From the NCBI GenBank assembly GCA_963794615.1, contig CAWCEP010000017.1, positions 94,382 to 158,381 on the forward strand: a stretch of 64,000 nucleotides of DNA. Reading direction: 5' to 3'. This stretch comes from Chersky-840 sp963794615 (lineage in GTDB: Bacteria; Actinomycetota; Acidimicrobiia; Acidimicrobiales; UBA8190). Below, in pieces: positions 15,822 through 24,183 of this stretch (within the stretch, counting starts at the first letter, position 1; each line of letters starts with the position of its first letter). Both the position numbers and the translations under genes were made by a program. A model generated the notes under the pieces. That model was given only the letters and a program-made list of their open reading frames with translations, made no database searches and was not told the DNA's origin.

Positions 15822-16793
15822 CGGCCGCCCGCGCCGACGCCGGGTCTCGATTGCTGCGCCTGCTGGCCGTGCTCACATGGCTGGCGCGCCAGGGCCGGGC
15901 GACGGTGACCGAGCTCTCCGAGCGCTTCGGGCTCGACGCCGACGAGCTCATCGCCGATCTGGAGCTCGCCGCGTGCTGCGGGTTGCCGCCCTACTCGCCG
16001 GACCAGCTCATGGAGATCATCGTGGACGACCAGGAGGTCGTCGCCGACCTCGGCACGGAGCTGGGTCGGCCCCGACGGCTCACCGCGGCCGAGGGATTCG
16101 CCCTCGCCGCCTCGGCCCGCGCCATCCTGGCCGTGCCCGGTGCCGATCCCGACGGAGCGCTCGGGCGCGCCCTGGCCAAGCTCGAGGCGGTGCTCGGTGG
16201 CCGGGGTCTGCTCCGCGTCGACCTGCGCGACCCGGCGCATCTGGCCCTGATCCGCGACGCGGCCGACGACGGCAGGCAATTGGAATTGCAGTACTACTCG
16301 GTCTCGAGCGACCGGGAGTCGACGCGCGTCGTCGACCCGGTGTCGGTCCGGCTCATCGAAGGGCACTGGTATCTCGACGGCTACTGCCACAACGCCACCG
16401 GGATGCGCCGCTTTCGCGTCGACCGCGTCTCGGCGGCGCGCCTGACGGGAAAGCCCGCCGACGACCACGGCGCCGAGGCCGAGGCCGGACACGGGTCGGA
16501 CCCGGCCCGGTCCGAGGCGTTCGTGCCCGGGCCCGAGGCCACCGTCGCCCACCTCGCCGTCGACGACGAGGCCGTGTGGATCACCGAGGCCCTGCTGAAA
16601 TTCGTCGTCGGAGCCGAGGGCCGACGGTCGCACCGGGGTCACGTTGGCGGTGGCGAGCACGGTGTGGTTCGGTCGCCTGTTGTTGCGCCTGGGTCCGCAC
16701 GCCGAGGTGCTCGACCCTCCCGAGCTGGCCGAGACCGGACGCCAGGCGGCGCGCCAACTGCTCACTCGCTACCGGAGCAACGCCCCGTCCTGA
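15818..16793 (+). CDS. WYL-domain transcriptional regulator, PafC-like (one frame break)
   Basis: About 324 residues after repair. The N-terminal HTH (LLRLLAVLTWLARQGRATV) is followed by a WYL domain with HWYLDGYCH and MRRFRVDRV. The frame changes at GGG 16618-16620. Removing one G gives EADGRTGVTLAVAST and continues to a TGA at 16791-16793 with a typical WCX end. The GTG start overlaps the stop of the first WYL gene, as in pafBC operons. Together with its partner it probably forms a heterodimeric DNA-damage regulator; this is family knowledge, not visible here. Confidence 0.78.
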
Positions 16794-16939
16794 GCGGCGT
16801 CGGCGGCCCGGTCCCGGTGCGGTCGGGCCCAGAGTGAGGCGGCGCGAGGTCGCCAGCGAGGTTGCGTCAAGGTGGTCCGGTCACGGTGACCCGGGGCGCG
16901 ACGTCGGCACCGCGTCGCGTGGGGCGCCCCGGAGGGCGT

Positions 16940-18220
16940 GTGCTGCGGGTGGCCAAGGTGCGCCAGGGCGGCCACGCCTATTACCTCGAGGTGGCGGGCA
17001 ACGGCGGCACCGGGATCGAGGCTCCGGGTCGTTGGCTGGGATCGGGGGCCGCCGCGTTGGGACTGCACGGCGAGGTGGACGGTGACGCCCTGGGGGCCTT
17101 GCTCCGAGGCGACGATCCCCACACGGCGCGCCGCCTCGGTCGCGCCCATCACCGCGTCACGGTGGCGGCGTTCGACCTCAGCTTCTGTGCACCAAAGTCG
17201 GTGAGCATGCTCCACGCCCTGGGCCCTCCCGACATCGCCGGCCAGGTGCTCGCCGCCCATACCCATGCCGTCGACGCCGCCCTTCACTATGTGGAGCGCC
17301 GGGCGGTGGCGGTCCGCCGTCCGACGGCCGGGGCGCTCGTGCCGGTGGAGGCCGAGGCGGTGGCGGCGGCGGGATTCGTGCATCGGGTGAGTCGCGCCCT
17401 GGACCCCCATCTGCACAGCCATGTGGTGATGGCCAACCTCGGGCGCGGACCCGAGGGCAATTTCACCGCCCTCGACGGCCGGGGGTTGTACGCGCACGCG
17501 CCGGCCGCGGCCGCGCTCTATCACGCCCAGCTCCGCCACGAGCTCACGACGCGCCTCGGTGTTGACTTCGAGCCGTTGCGTCACGGGCGCGCCGACATCG
17601 AGGGGATCGGCCCCGAGGCCCGGCTGGCGTTCTCCCAACGCGCCCTCGCCATCGCCGAGCATCTCGCCGCCCGCGGCCTCGAGGGCGGGCGCGCCCGGAC
17701 CATCGCCGGCCACGCCACGCGCCCGGAGCGGGACCCTCACCGGTCTATCGACGAGTTGCGCCCGGCGTGGCAGGAGCGGGCCCGCGCCGTGGGCCTCGGC
17801 CCCGACGACATCGGCGCCGTCGTCGACAGGGTGGCGCGCCGACCCGGCCCCGGCCTCGACCCGGCCCAAGGCGACGAGGTCGCCGAGGCGCTCGGACGTC
17901 GGGGGGCGACGGTCACCCGCCGAGACGTGGTGCGGGCGTGGTCCAGCTCGTTGGCGGCGGGAGCGCCCGCACCGGCGATCGAGCAGGCCGCCGACCGACT
18001 CGTGGCGTCCATGCCGGCCACCCCCGAGCACGCCGGTCGCGTCGAGCGCGGCGGCGTGGGGGAGCGTCGCCACGTCGTCGCGGGCCGGGAGATCTCGCGC
18101 CGGCGCGGCGAGCTCGAGCGACTGCTGGCGGCGCGAGGCATGGCGTTGGCCCCGGGCGCCGAACGGGGGATGGGGCCGATCCGGGGGCGGGGAGAGGACT
18201 TCGGTCCCGGGCTGGGCTGA
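16940..18220 (+). CDS. Orphan MobF (TrwC/TraI-type) relaxase domain protein
   Basis: 426 residues from the GTG at 16940, which has GGAGG at 16931-16935; a TTG at 16862 would add 26 residues. The N terminus MLRVAKVRQGGHAYYLE matches TrwC-family starts, with Tyr14 and Tyr15 as likely nucleophiles. FDLSFCAPKSVSML and the three-histidine metal motif HLHSH (157-161) complete the relaxase site. MobF relaxases nick oriT and are normally fused to an SF1 helicase, but here only about 115 basic residues follow. No type IV coupling protein or transfer genes are seen, so this is probably a remnant or repurposed domain. Confidence 0.8.
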   Translation: MLRVAKVRQGGHAYYLEVAGNGGTGIEAPGRWLGSGAAALGLHGEVDGDALGALLRGDDPHTARRLGRAHHRVTVAAFDLSFCAPKSVSMLHALGPPDIAGQVLAAHTHAVDAALHYVERRAVAVRRPTAGALVPVEAEAVAAAGFVHRVSRALDPHLHSHVVMANLGRGPEGNFTALDGRGLYAHAPAAAALYHAQLRHELTTRLGVDFEPLRHGRADIEGIGPEARLAFSQRALAIAEHLAARGLEGGRARTIAGHATRPERDPHRSIDELRPAWQERARAVGLGPDDIGAVVDRVARRPGPGLDPAQGDEVAEALGRRGATVTRRDVVRAWSSSLAAGAPAPAIEQAADRLVASMPATPEHAGRVERGGVGERRHVVAGREISRRRGELERLLAARGMALAPGAERGMGPIRGRGEDFGPGLG

Positions 18221-18706
18221 TCAGGACGGCGAGGTGGCGATGGGCCCGGCGTCGCCGTATCCCTGGCGCACGCCCTGGCCGGCCCAGCGCGTGAGCTGGT
18301 CGGGCTCGTACAACATCCAGTACGCGTTGCGGGCGTGCTTGCGGGACCGGTCCACGCACACCGCGGCGAGCCGGGCCGGGTCCTCCTCCTCGTTCTCGTG
18401 CACGAAGACCTCGAGCACATGGGTGTTCGTCAGGAGTTGGGCGAGCATGATCCCCTGCGACGCTTCGTGGGCACACACCTGATCGATGGCGGCCTTGCCC
18501 GGCATGCCGAGGGCGACGACGATGGCGCAGCCCTCTTCCTGGATGAGCTTCTTGCATTCGACGCCCAGGTCCTTGAAACCGGGCACGGTCCGTCGCAGCA
18601 CCTCGAAGCGTTCCCCGAAGCCCGGGCACTGCTTGAGCTCGTCGAGTGCTTCGGCCCCCATGTCGAAGCGGGCGAACATGGTGTCGACGACGCCGATGCG
18701 GTCCAT
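18221..18706 (-). CDS. ribC: Archaeal-type riboflavin synthase (RibC)
   Basis: 161 residues closely patterned on the archaeal riboflavin synthase family, which is unrelated to bacterial RibE and related to lumazine synthase. Visible family blocks are GVVDTMFARFDMG at the start, TVPGFKDLGVECKKL, VALGMPGKAAIDQVCAHEAS, MLAQLLTNTHVLEVFVHE, and GQGVRQGYGDAGPIA at the end. The reaction is dismutation of two 6,7-dimethyl-8-ribityllumazine molecules to riboflavin. ATG 18706 is preceded by GGGAG at about 18717-18721. No other rib genes are nearby. The family call is firm from the motifs; its presence in a bacterium is unusual. Confidence 0.85.
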   Translation of the reverse strand: MDRIGVVDTMFARFDMGAEALDELKQCPGFGERFEVLRRTVPGFKDLGVECKKLIQEEGCAIVVALGMPGKAAIDQVCAHEASQGIMLAQLLTNTHVLEVFVHENEEEDPARLAAVCVDRSRKHARNAYWMLYEPDQLTRWAGQGVRQGYGDAGPIATSPS

Positions 18707-18737
18707 GGCGCGATTCTCCCACGGAGCGGGACGGTCC

Positions 18738-18944
18738 TCAGCCCGTGGCCTCCACCCCGTGGTCACGGCACCGCGCCACGTACCCGGCGGGGGTCACCTT
18801 CACGGCCATGCGCCGCCCACAGGCGCGACAGAACCGGGGCGGGTCGAGCTCACGTCCACACCCGGCACACGCCGAGGGGGGACGCCCGCAGGCCGGGCAG
18901 AACCCATGGGTAGGGGTGGCCTCCGGCACGCTGCGATTATCCAC
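18738..18944 (-). CDS. bsaP: Small zinc-ribbon protein, probable biotin synthase auxiliary protein
   Basis: 68 residues with paired cysteines FCPACG, CAGCG and FCRACGRRM, and a terminal ARCRDHG. The block PPRFCRACGRRMAVKV with the closing CRDHG resembles BsaP of mycobacteria, a small protein that supports the iron-sulfur cluster of biotin synthase. Here it is not next to bioB (about 8.4 kb away), unlike the usual arrangement. The GTG start has no clear ribosome-binding site. It could instead be a generic zinc-ribbon protein; the call relies on remembered motif spacing. Confidence 0.5.
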   Translation of the reverse strand: MDNRSVPEATPTHGFCPACGRPPSACAGCGRELDPPRFCRACGRRMAVKVTPAGYVARCRDHGVEATG

Positions 18945-19069
18945 TATCGGTCACCGTGGCGGGCTCGGCCACGCTCGGGACGAGGCGATGGCGCCGCGAC
19001 CGCCACGACCCGGGTGGACCGACGGCGGTGGTGACGGGTAGACGGGTGTCCTCACGCGAGGAGCCCGGC

Positions 19070-19654
19070 ATGGCGAACGACGAGATCGGTGGACCGTGGG
19101 TGGATTCCGACGAGCAAGGACCCGATGCTTCCGATGACCCCGACACGTCTCAGGGTCCTGCGCGCCTCGCCGAGGCTGTCTCCCGAGACGACGTTCCCGA
19201 AGGCGAAGACGCCATCCCCCCCGCCCCCTTGTGGGCCATGTGGATCCGCATGCACTCGCTTCGGCGCATGGAGCCGGGGGAGGAGGGCCGTATCCGACGC
19301 CGGTTGGGCGACGACGACGACGCCGTCTACGTCGTCGAGGACGGCCCCGATCACTGCATGGTGGGCCGCCGTGTCGGTCAGGCTCCCGACGGTTGCGTCT
19401 ACTGCCTGGTGGGACGCATCTCCCTCGAGACCTTCGCGGACGTCGTGGCCGGAGACGTGGCGCTGGCCGATGTGTTCTCCGAAGCCCGTGACATCTCGCT
19501 GTGCGGGGTCTTCGAGGAGGACGAGGCCGCCTCGAACGTGTTTCTCGTCCAGCACTACCGGCGTCCACGCGACGTGCCCGCCGACTATCTCCCGTCGAGC
19601 CCGTTTCTGGAGTTCACCGACGATCCGGACGGGGAAGCCGATGACCCGCGTTGA
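19070..19654 (+). CDS. Acidic protein of unknown function
   Basis: 194 residues with no family I recognise. It is strongly acidic, with Asp/Glu-rich ends and a more structured middle that includes WIRMHSLRRMEPGEEGRI, YVVEDGPDHCMVGRRVG and VYCLVGRISLETF. No signal peptide or membrane segment is seen, so it is probably cytoplasmic. ATG 19070 has AGGAG at 19059-19063. It is transcribed divergently from the BsaP-like gene and ends convergently with the secreted protein at 19692. Confidence 0.65.
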   Translation: MANDEIGGPWVDSDEQGPDASDDPDTSQGPARLAEAVSRDDVPEGEDAIPPAPLWAMWIRMHSLRRMEPGEEGRIRRRLGDDDDAVYVVEDGPDHCMVGRRVGQAPDGCVYCLVGRISLETFADVVAGDVALADVFSEARDISLCGVFEEDEAASNVFLVQHYRRPRDVPADYLPSSPFLEFTDDPDGEADDPR

Positions 19655-19691
19655 GCGGACCCGCGCCCACAGACGCGCTCGAGAGACGCGC

Positions 19692-20366
19692 TCAGAGAAT
19701 GGCCACGCTGTTAGCGTTGTCGAAGGTGGGCGTGCTCACCGTCTGGGCCCCGGAGCACCCGGAGTTCAAGATGATCGAGTCGGGCTTGTCGATGAACAAC
19801 GTGATCTGATTGAGCGATTTCTCGGGGTAGGACCCGAACACCTCCTTGCCGTCGAGCGCAAAGCCCACCTCGGTGTCGACGTTGGTGGCGGGCGTCACTT
19901 TCGTGGTGGTGAAGTCGGACGCGCCGAGGTTGGCCGGAGCCCAGGTGATGTCGAACTTCAGCCCCTTCATCGCCTTGAGGGAGGACGTCACGAACGTCGG
20001 GCAGTACCCCGTGGCGTAGGTGTTGACCCCATTGATCCGGCCCAGTTTGGCGGCGGGGATCGTGTAGGTGATTCCAGTGGCCGGAAGGTCGCCTTTGTTG
20101 GGTGCTTCGCTCGGAGCGGCGGTCAGGCACGACTTCAGGCTCCAGCCGGTGATGGCGACGGTGGTCACCGCCGCCCGGTTCGTCGTGTGTGTCCCCGTCT
20201 GGGTGAGCGGGGGGGTGATCGTGAGATTGGCGGTGATCTTGCACGCCACCGGGAACGCCGGCGCCGATGCCCCGGCGAACATGGCCGGTGTGCCGAAGAC
20301 GGCGAAACCGGTTACCGGCAGCGCCAGTGCCACCACCCCGAACAGGACCCTGCGCCGTGTCAGCAT
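19692..20366 (-). CDS. Secreted protein of unknown function
   Basis: 224 residues. The N terminus MLTRRRVLFGVVALALPV followed by small residues up to about position 37 is an export signal; the consecutive Arg residues allow either Sec or Tat export. The mature part is Thr/Ala-rich, contains four Cys suited to disulfides, and looks beta-rich. No catalytic motif is visible. AGGGGGA lies just before the ATG. It is divergent from the DUF74 operon, and about 277 bp between them must hold both promoters. Confidence 0.65.
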   Translation of the reverse strand: MLTRRRVLFGVVALALPVTGFAVFGTPAMFAGASAPAFPVACKITANLTITPPLTQTGTHTTNRAAVTTVAITGWSLKSCLTAAPSEAPNKGDLPATGITYTIPAAKLGRINGVNTYATGYCPTFVTSSLKAMKGLKFDITWAPANLGASDFTTTKVTPATNVDTEVGFALDGKEVFGSYPEKSLNQITLFIDKPDSIILNSGCSGAQTVSTPTFDNANSVAIL

Positions 20367-20643
20367 GATTCCCCCTCGTCCTTCGGCCGGGGTCGGCCCC
20401 GACCGCGACAGCCTCACCGTAGTCATCCGGCGTGCCCGCGTCTCGGGTGAGGGATCGCCGCCTGTCTCTCGTGGCATCGCCCGGCGTAGCCTGGCCCCGT
20501 GTCGACCCTCGCCACCCCGTTCCCCGGCCCGCCTAGGGCGGGCGGCGACCTTCGTCACCACCCCGATGGCCGGGACGTGGGCTCGAACCCGATGCCCGGG
20601 CGGGGGGTCCTGGGACCGGCCCGTCGGACGGCGGGAGGCAGAT

Positions 20644-21045
20644 GTGGCTGAACCGGACGATGCCCTCGACCTCGACATGGCGGCGGCGCTGCTCCAGTCC
20701 AACGCCACCGACGTCCACATCATGCTGAAGGTGCTCGCCGGCCAGCTCGCCGAGGTCCTCGGTCCCAGGGTCGTGGTCGACCGGGGCGGCGGCCGGTTCC
20801 GCAAGTCCGACGAGGTGAAGGCCCTCGAAGTGACCCTCGGCGACGACGTCATGCGGGCCCAGGTGGACGGGCCCTCGGTGCGGTGTTCGGTGGCCCACTC
20901 GTCGGGCGGGATCCGGATCCGCAGTGAGGCCGTCGATCTCGACAGTTGGTTGAAACGGCTGCTGGCCGCGCTGCAGCAGGAGGCCGCCCATAGCGAAGGT
21001 GCCCGCCAGGCACTCGAGCGAATCGTCATCGGAGGTTCGTCATGA
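20644..21045 (+). CDS. Unknown protein, first gene of the YbjQ/DUF74 operon
   Basis: 133 residues, acidic N terminus, no signal peptide or membrane helix. A central region LGPRVVVDRGGGRFRKSDEVK and a C-terminal helix rich in Leu, Ala and Gln suggest a small alpha/beta protein. I do not recognise the family. GTG 20644 is preceded by GGGAGG at 20633-20638. Its stop overlaps the next gene as ATGA, so it is translationally coupled to the DUF74 proteins and probably acts with them. Confidence 0.65.
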   Translation: MAEPDDALDLDMAAALLQSNATDVHIMLKVLAGQLAEVLGPRVVVDRGGGRFRKSDEVKALEVTLGDDVMRAQVDGPSVRCSVAHSSGGIRIRSEAVDLDSWLKRLLAALQQEAAHSEGARQALERIVIGGSS

Positions 21046-21836
21046 CCCAACCCCAGGACCTTCCGAAGGAGGCGGGTCACCGGCTCGAAGAGCTTGAGCA
21101 CGGTCTGTTCACGTCGGACCTCTCGGTGAACGAATTCCTCCTCATCAAAGAGGCGGGGTTCCACCCCCTGGGCTTCGTCATGGGCTCGTCGATCTACCAC
21201 ACCGGGATCCAGGCCCGTCGCTGGAGCAAGAGCCAGGAGCTCACCAAGCTGACCGAGGCCATGTACAACGCGCGCGAGCTGGCCATGACCCGGATGGAGG
21301 AGGAAGCCGACCAACTGGGCGCCGATGGCGTGGTGGGCGTGCGCCTCGACGTCAACTACTACGAATGGGGGCGCGACGCGGCGGAGTTCATCGCCGTGGG
21401 CACCGCCGTGAAGGCAGAGGACGGCACGTCGCACCGCAACAAGGCGGGCAAGCCTTTCACTTCGGACCTTTCGGGCCAGGACTTCTGGACGATCATGCAG
21501 ACCGGGTATGTCCCCCAGGGACTGGTCATGGGCACGTGTGTCTTCCACATCGCCCACCGCGGCATCGGCCAGACACTCGGCACCGTCGGCCAGAACGTGG
21601 AGCTACCGAACTTCACCCAGGCGCTCTACGAGGCGCGCGAGCTGGCCATGACCAGGATGCAGGACGAAGCCAACACGCTCGGGGCGACGGGCATCGTGGG
21701 GGTGCGACTCGAGGAGAAGTCCCATCAGTGGGGCTCGCACACCATCGAATTCCTGTCGCTCGGAACCGCCGTGACCAAGTCGGCGGGAGACGTGACGCTT
21801 CCTAAGCCCATCACCGTGATCTCGCTGGACAACTGA
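21042..21836 (+). CDS. Tandem YbjQ/DUF74 heavy-metal-binding-like protein
   Basis: 264 residues made of two about 105-residue repeats (about 22-125 and 135-250). Each has FTSDLS, a GxxPxGxVMG turn, a T-x-A-x-Y-x-ARELAMTRM helix and LGA-x-G-[IV]-VGVRL ending in EF-x-x-x-GTAV. This is the YbjQ (DUF74) pattern, a family annotated as heavy-metal binding from structure and known as pentamers, with no proven function. Single-domain members are about 105 residues, so this is a fused duplication. It overlaps both neighbours by ATGA and TGATG. Confidence 0.8.
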   Translation: MTQPQDLPKEAGHRLEELEHGLFTSDLSVNEFLLIKEAGFHPLGFVMGSSIYHTGIQARRWSKSQELTKLTEAMYNARELAMTRMEEEADQLGADGVVGVRLDVNYYEWGRDAAEFIAVGTAVKAEDGTSHRNKAGKPFTSDLSGQDFWTIMQTGYVPQGLVMGTCVFHIAHRGIGQTLGTVGQNVELPNFTQALYEARELAMTRMQDEANTLGATGIVGVRLEEKSHQWGSHTIEFLSLGTAVTKSAGDVTLPKPITVISLDN

Positions 21837-22804
21837 TGGTCGCACCGGGCCCCGCGGCGGACGACGACCGGCCCGACGAGATCGGGACCGGACCCGACGG
21901 CGATCTCCCCGAGGCCGCCGGCCGGCGGCTCGGCGGGGGGTCGTTCTCCTCGGGCCTCACCGTCCCCGACTTCGCGGCGTGCCTCCAGATGGGCCTGCGG
22001 CCCGTCGGCCTGGTGCAGGGGTTCTGCGTCATGCAGTGGGGATGGTACGGATCGGGGTCGCCCTACATGCGGGGCATGACGCCGTACACCTTCGGTGGCA
22101 ACGCTCCTCGCGGTGCCTACTCCGAGAGCTACAGCTGTCCGCACGGCGGCTACATGTACTCCAACGAGCACCGCATCTGGGGCCAGAACTACCAGCAGCC
22201 GTGGGTCGAGTCGGCCTGGGCCCAGGGCTTCGGCTCCGCCTACTCCCGCATGGTCGAGGAGGCCGGGGAAGTAGGTGCGCACGGGATCATCGGCGTGGTC
22301 GACACGACGCGCCACCTCGCCGATATGAACGTCACGGAGTTCCACATCTTGGGCACGGCGGTGTTGGTCGAAGACGGTGCTCCCCCGCCCGGGGGCACGC
22401 CGTGGACGACGTATCTGGCCGGACAGCGCCTCGCCAAGCTCATCGAGGCCGGCTACATGCCGGTGTCGGTGGTGGCCGCGCTGTCGTCGGTGCGGGTGTG
22501 GGCCTACTGCGTCACCGAGATGCTCATGGAGGGGACCCTGTCGAGGTTCGGTGGCGGCTATCTGCCCGTCTCCGAGGTCGAACAGCTGTCTCGTGCGCAC
22601 ATCGCGGCCCGCTCCCTGGCCCGGGAGCACATCCGCGGCCAGCTCGGCAACGACACACTCCAGGGTGCCGTCATCGTCGCCAACACCCAGAGCCTGTCCC
22701 AGGGAGACGAGGTCATCGAGTGCTCCATGCGCGGGACCCGGGTCCGTCGTTTCAAGGACTTCGACCCCCTCCCCGCCCCCCGACCCACGGTGCGTCTGTC
22801 ATGA
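21836..22804 (+). CDS. Divergent two-domain YbjQ/DUF74-like protein with aromatic insert
   Basis: 322 residues. The first repeat (about 34-180) keeps FSSGLTVPDF, GLRPVGLVQG, SRMVEEAGEVGAHGIIGVV and EFHILGTAV. It is interrupted by an insert of about 50 residues rich in Tyr, Trp and Gly, including one Cys and two His. The second repeat (about 185-310) is weaker: AGYMPVSVVAALSSV and the late ECSMRGTRVRRF remain. No membrane helix is seen. The insert could form an extra ligand- or partner-binding surface. The start overlaps the previous stop as TGATG and the end overlaps the next start as ATGA. Confidence 0.7.
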   Translation: MVAPGPAADDDRPDEIGTGPDGDLPEAAGRRLGGGSFSSGLTVPDFAACLQMGLRPVGLVQGFCVMQWGWYGSGSPYMRGMTPYTFGGNAPRGAYSESYSCPHGGYMYSNEHRIWGQNYQQPWVESAWAQGFGSAYSRMVEEAGEVGAHGIIGVVDTTRHLADMNVTEFHILGTAVLVEDGAPPPGGTPWTTYLAGQRLAKLIEAGYMPVSVVAALSSVRVWAYCVTEMLMEGTLSRFGGGYLPVSEVEQLSRAHIAARSLAREHIRGQLGNDTLQGAVIVANTQSLSQGDEVIECSMRGTRVRRFKDFDPLPAPRPTVRLS

Positions 22805-23652
22805 CCGCCCCGCGCCAGGCCGGGGCGGGCCCCGACGCCATCGACCTGCGGACCGAGATGCGCCGGGCGGCGGACTCGTTGGGGTCGCCCTCGCACGACG
22901 CTCCGAGCCGGGCCGTGACCTCGGACCTGTCGGTCGACGAAGGGCTGCTCCTGCACAGCATCGGATGGGAGGCCCTCGACGTGGTGTTCGGCTCGTCCAT
23001 CGTCTCGATCCCCCCCATGGTGTGGTCGTGGGGGGCAGGCGAGATCACCGCCGCGTCCGAAGCCCACAACCAGGCGGTCCGCGCCGCGGCCAAGCACATG
23101 GGCGAGCAGTGCTCCCAGGTCCGGGGACACGGCGTCGTAGGGGTGCGGGTCGAGGTGGAGGTGCGGCGCCACCACGTCGACGTGGAGCTCATGGGCACCG
23201 CGGTCCGACCCGTGCGCGCCAAGGACAGGAGCTATCCCTTCGTGTCGGACCTCTCGGCGCGCGACTTCGCGCTGCTGCACAACGCCGGTTGGGGGCCCAT
23301 CGGCCTCGCCTTCGGCGCCAGCTTCGTGTACGCGCCCCGGCGTTCGATGGGCACCACCATGCGCCAGTCCTCGCAGAACGTCGAGCTGACCAACTTCACC
23401 GAGGCCATGTATGCAGCGCGCGAGGCAGGCATGGAGCACATGCAACGGTCCGCCCTCGACATGGGCGCCCAGGGCATCGTGGCCGTGCGCGTCTCGGAGG
23501 GGCCGATGTGGTTCGCCAACCATGCCATCGGGTTCACCGCCTGGGGCACGGCGGTCCGTCTCGAGGCGGACGCCCACCAATACCTGCGGCCGCAGGTCGT
23601 GTTGCCCCTCGACGACGCCATCGTCGAGTTCGAGGCGCAGTCCCTCCGCTAG
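22801..23652 (+). CDS. Tandem YbjQ/DUF74-like protein
   Basis: 283 residues with two YbjQ-type repeats. The first (about 38-140) has VTSDLSVDEGLLL, HGVVGVRVEVEV and VELMGTAVR. The second (about 148-262) has FVSDLSARDFALL, NAGWGPIGLAFGASF, FTEAMYAAREAGMEHM, MGAQGIVAVRV and TAWGTAVRLE. The second repeat is closest to those of the gene at 21042, and the first is more diverged. It closes an operon of four overlapping genes holding six DUF74-type repeats in total. Confidence 0.76.
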   Translation: MTAPRQAGAGPDAIDLRTEMRRAADSLGSPSHDAPSRAVTSDLSVDEGLLLHSIGWEALDVVFGSSIVSIPPMVWSWGAGEITAASEAHNQAVRAAAKHMGEQCSQVRGHGVVGVRVEVEVRRHHVDVELMGTAVRPVRAKDRSYPFVSDLSARDFALLHNAGWGPIGLAFGASFVYAPRRSMGTTMRQSSQNVELTNFTEAMYAAREAGMEHMQRSALDMGAQGIVAVRVSEGPMWFANHAIGFTAWGTAVRLEADAHQYLRPQVVLPLDDAIVEFEAQSLR

Positions 23653-23667
23653 GACCCCGATCGTCCC

Positions 23668-24183
23668 GTGGAGAGCTGCGCACAATGCGGGTTCGCGTAC
23701 GACCTCGGCGACGCCGGGTCGGCCGGCCCCGCCCTCGTGGCCGGCGCGGCGCGCTTCGCCTCGGTCCTCGACGCCGACCCCTCCGACGTTCGCCGCCGGC
23801 CCCGGGCCGACGTGTGGTCGCCGCTCGAGTACGCCTGCCATGTCCGAGACGTCCTCCTCGTCCAGCGCGAGCGCGTGTTGGCGGCCCGCCGCCGCGACCG
23901 GCCCACCTTCGAGCCGATGGGACGCGACGAGCGCGTCGAGCACGACGGCTACGCCCTCCAGGACCCGCCGGTGGTGGCCCGGCAGATGGCCGATGCCGCC
24001 GCCATGTTCGCCAACGTGCTGGCTCGCCTCGGCGACGCCGACTGGGACCGCACCGTCTTCTACGGCTATCCGGCTCGGGCCGAGCGGTCGCTGCGCTGGG
24101 TGGCGGTCCACACCGTGCACGAAATGCACCACCACCTCGATGACGTCTCGCGCCGACAGGTTGGCAGTGCCGGTGCCGCCTGA
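23668..24183 (+). CDS. DinB-fold protein with N-terminal zinc ribbon motif
   Basis: 171 residues from GTG 23668. A short CAQCGFAYDLGD motif opens the protein. The following four-helix DinB core shows WSPLEYACHVRDVLL and, near the end, VHTVHEMHHHLDD, whose histidines would form the metal site. DinB-type proteins in actinobacteria are often mycothiol-dependent transferases, but the specific reaction cannot be told. It lies 15 bp after the DUF74 operon and overlaps the glycosylase gene by 44 bp. Confidence 0.75.
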   Translation: MESCAQCGFAYDLGDAGSAGPALVAGAARFASVLDADPSDVRRRPRADVWSPLEYACHVRDVLLVQRERVLAARRRDRPTFEPMGRDERVEHDGYALQDPPVVARQMADAAAMFANVLARLGDADWDRTVFYGYPARAERSLRWVAVHTVHEMHHHLDDVSRRQVGSAGAA

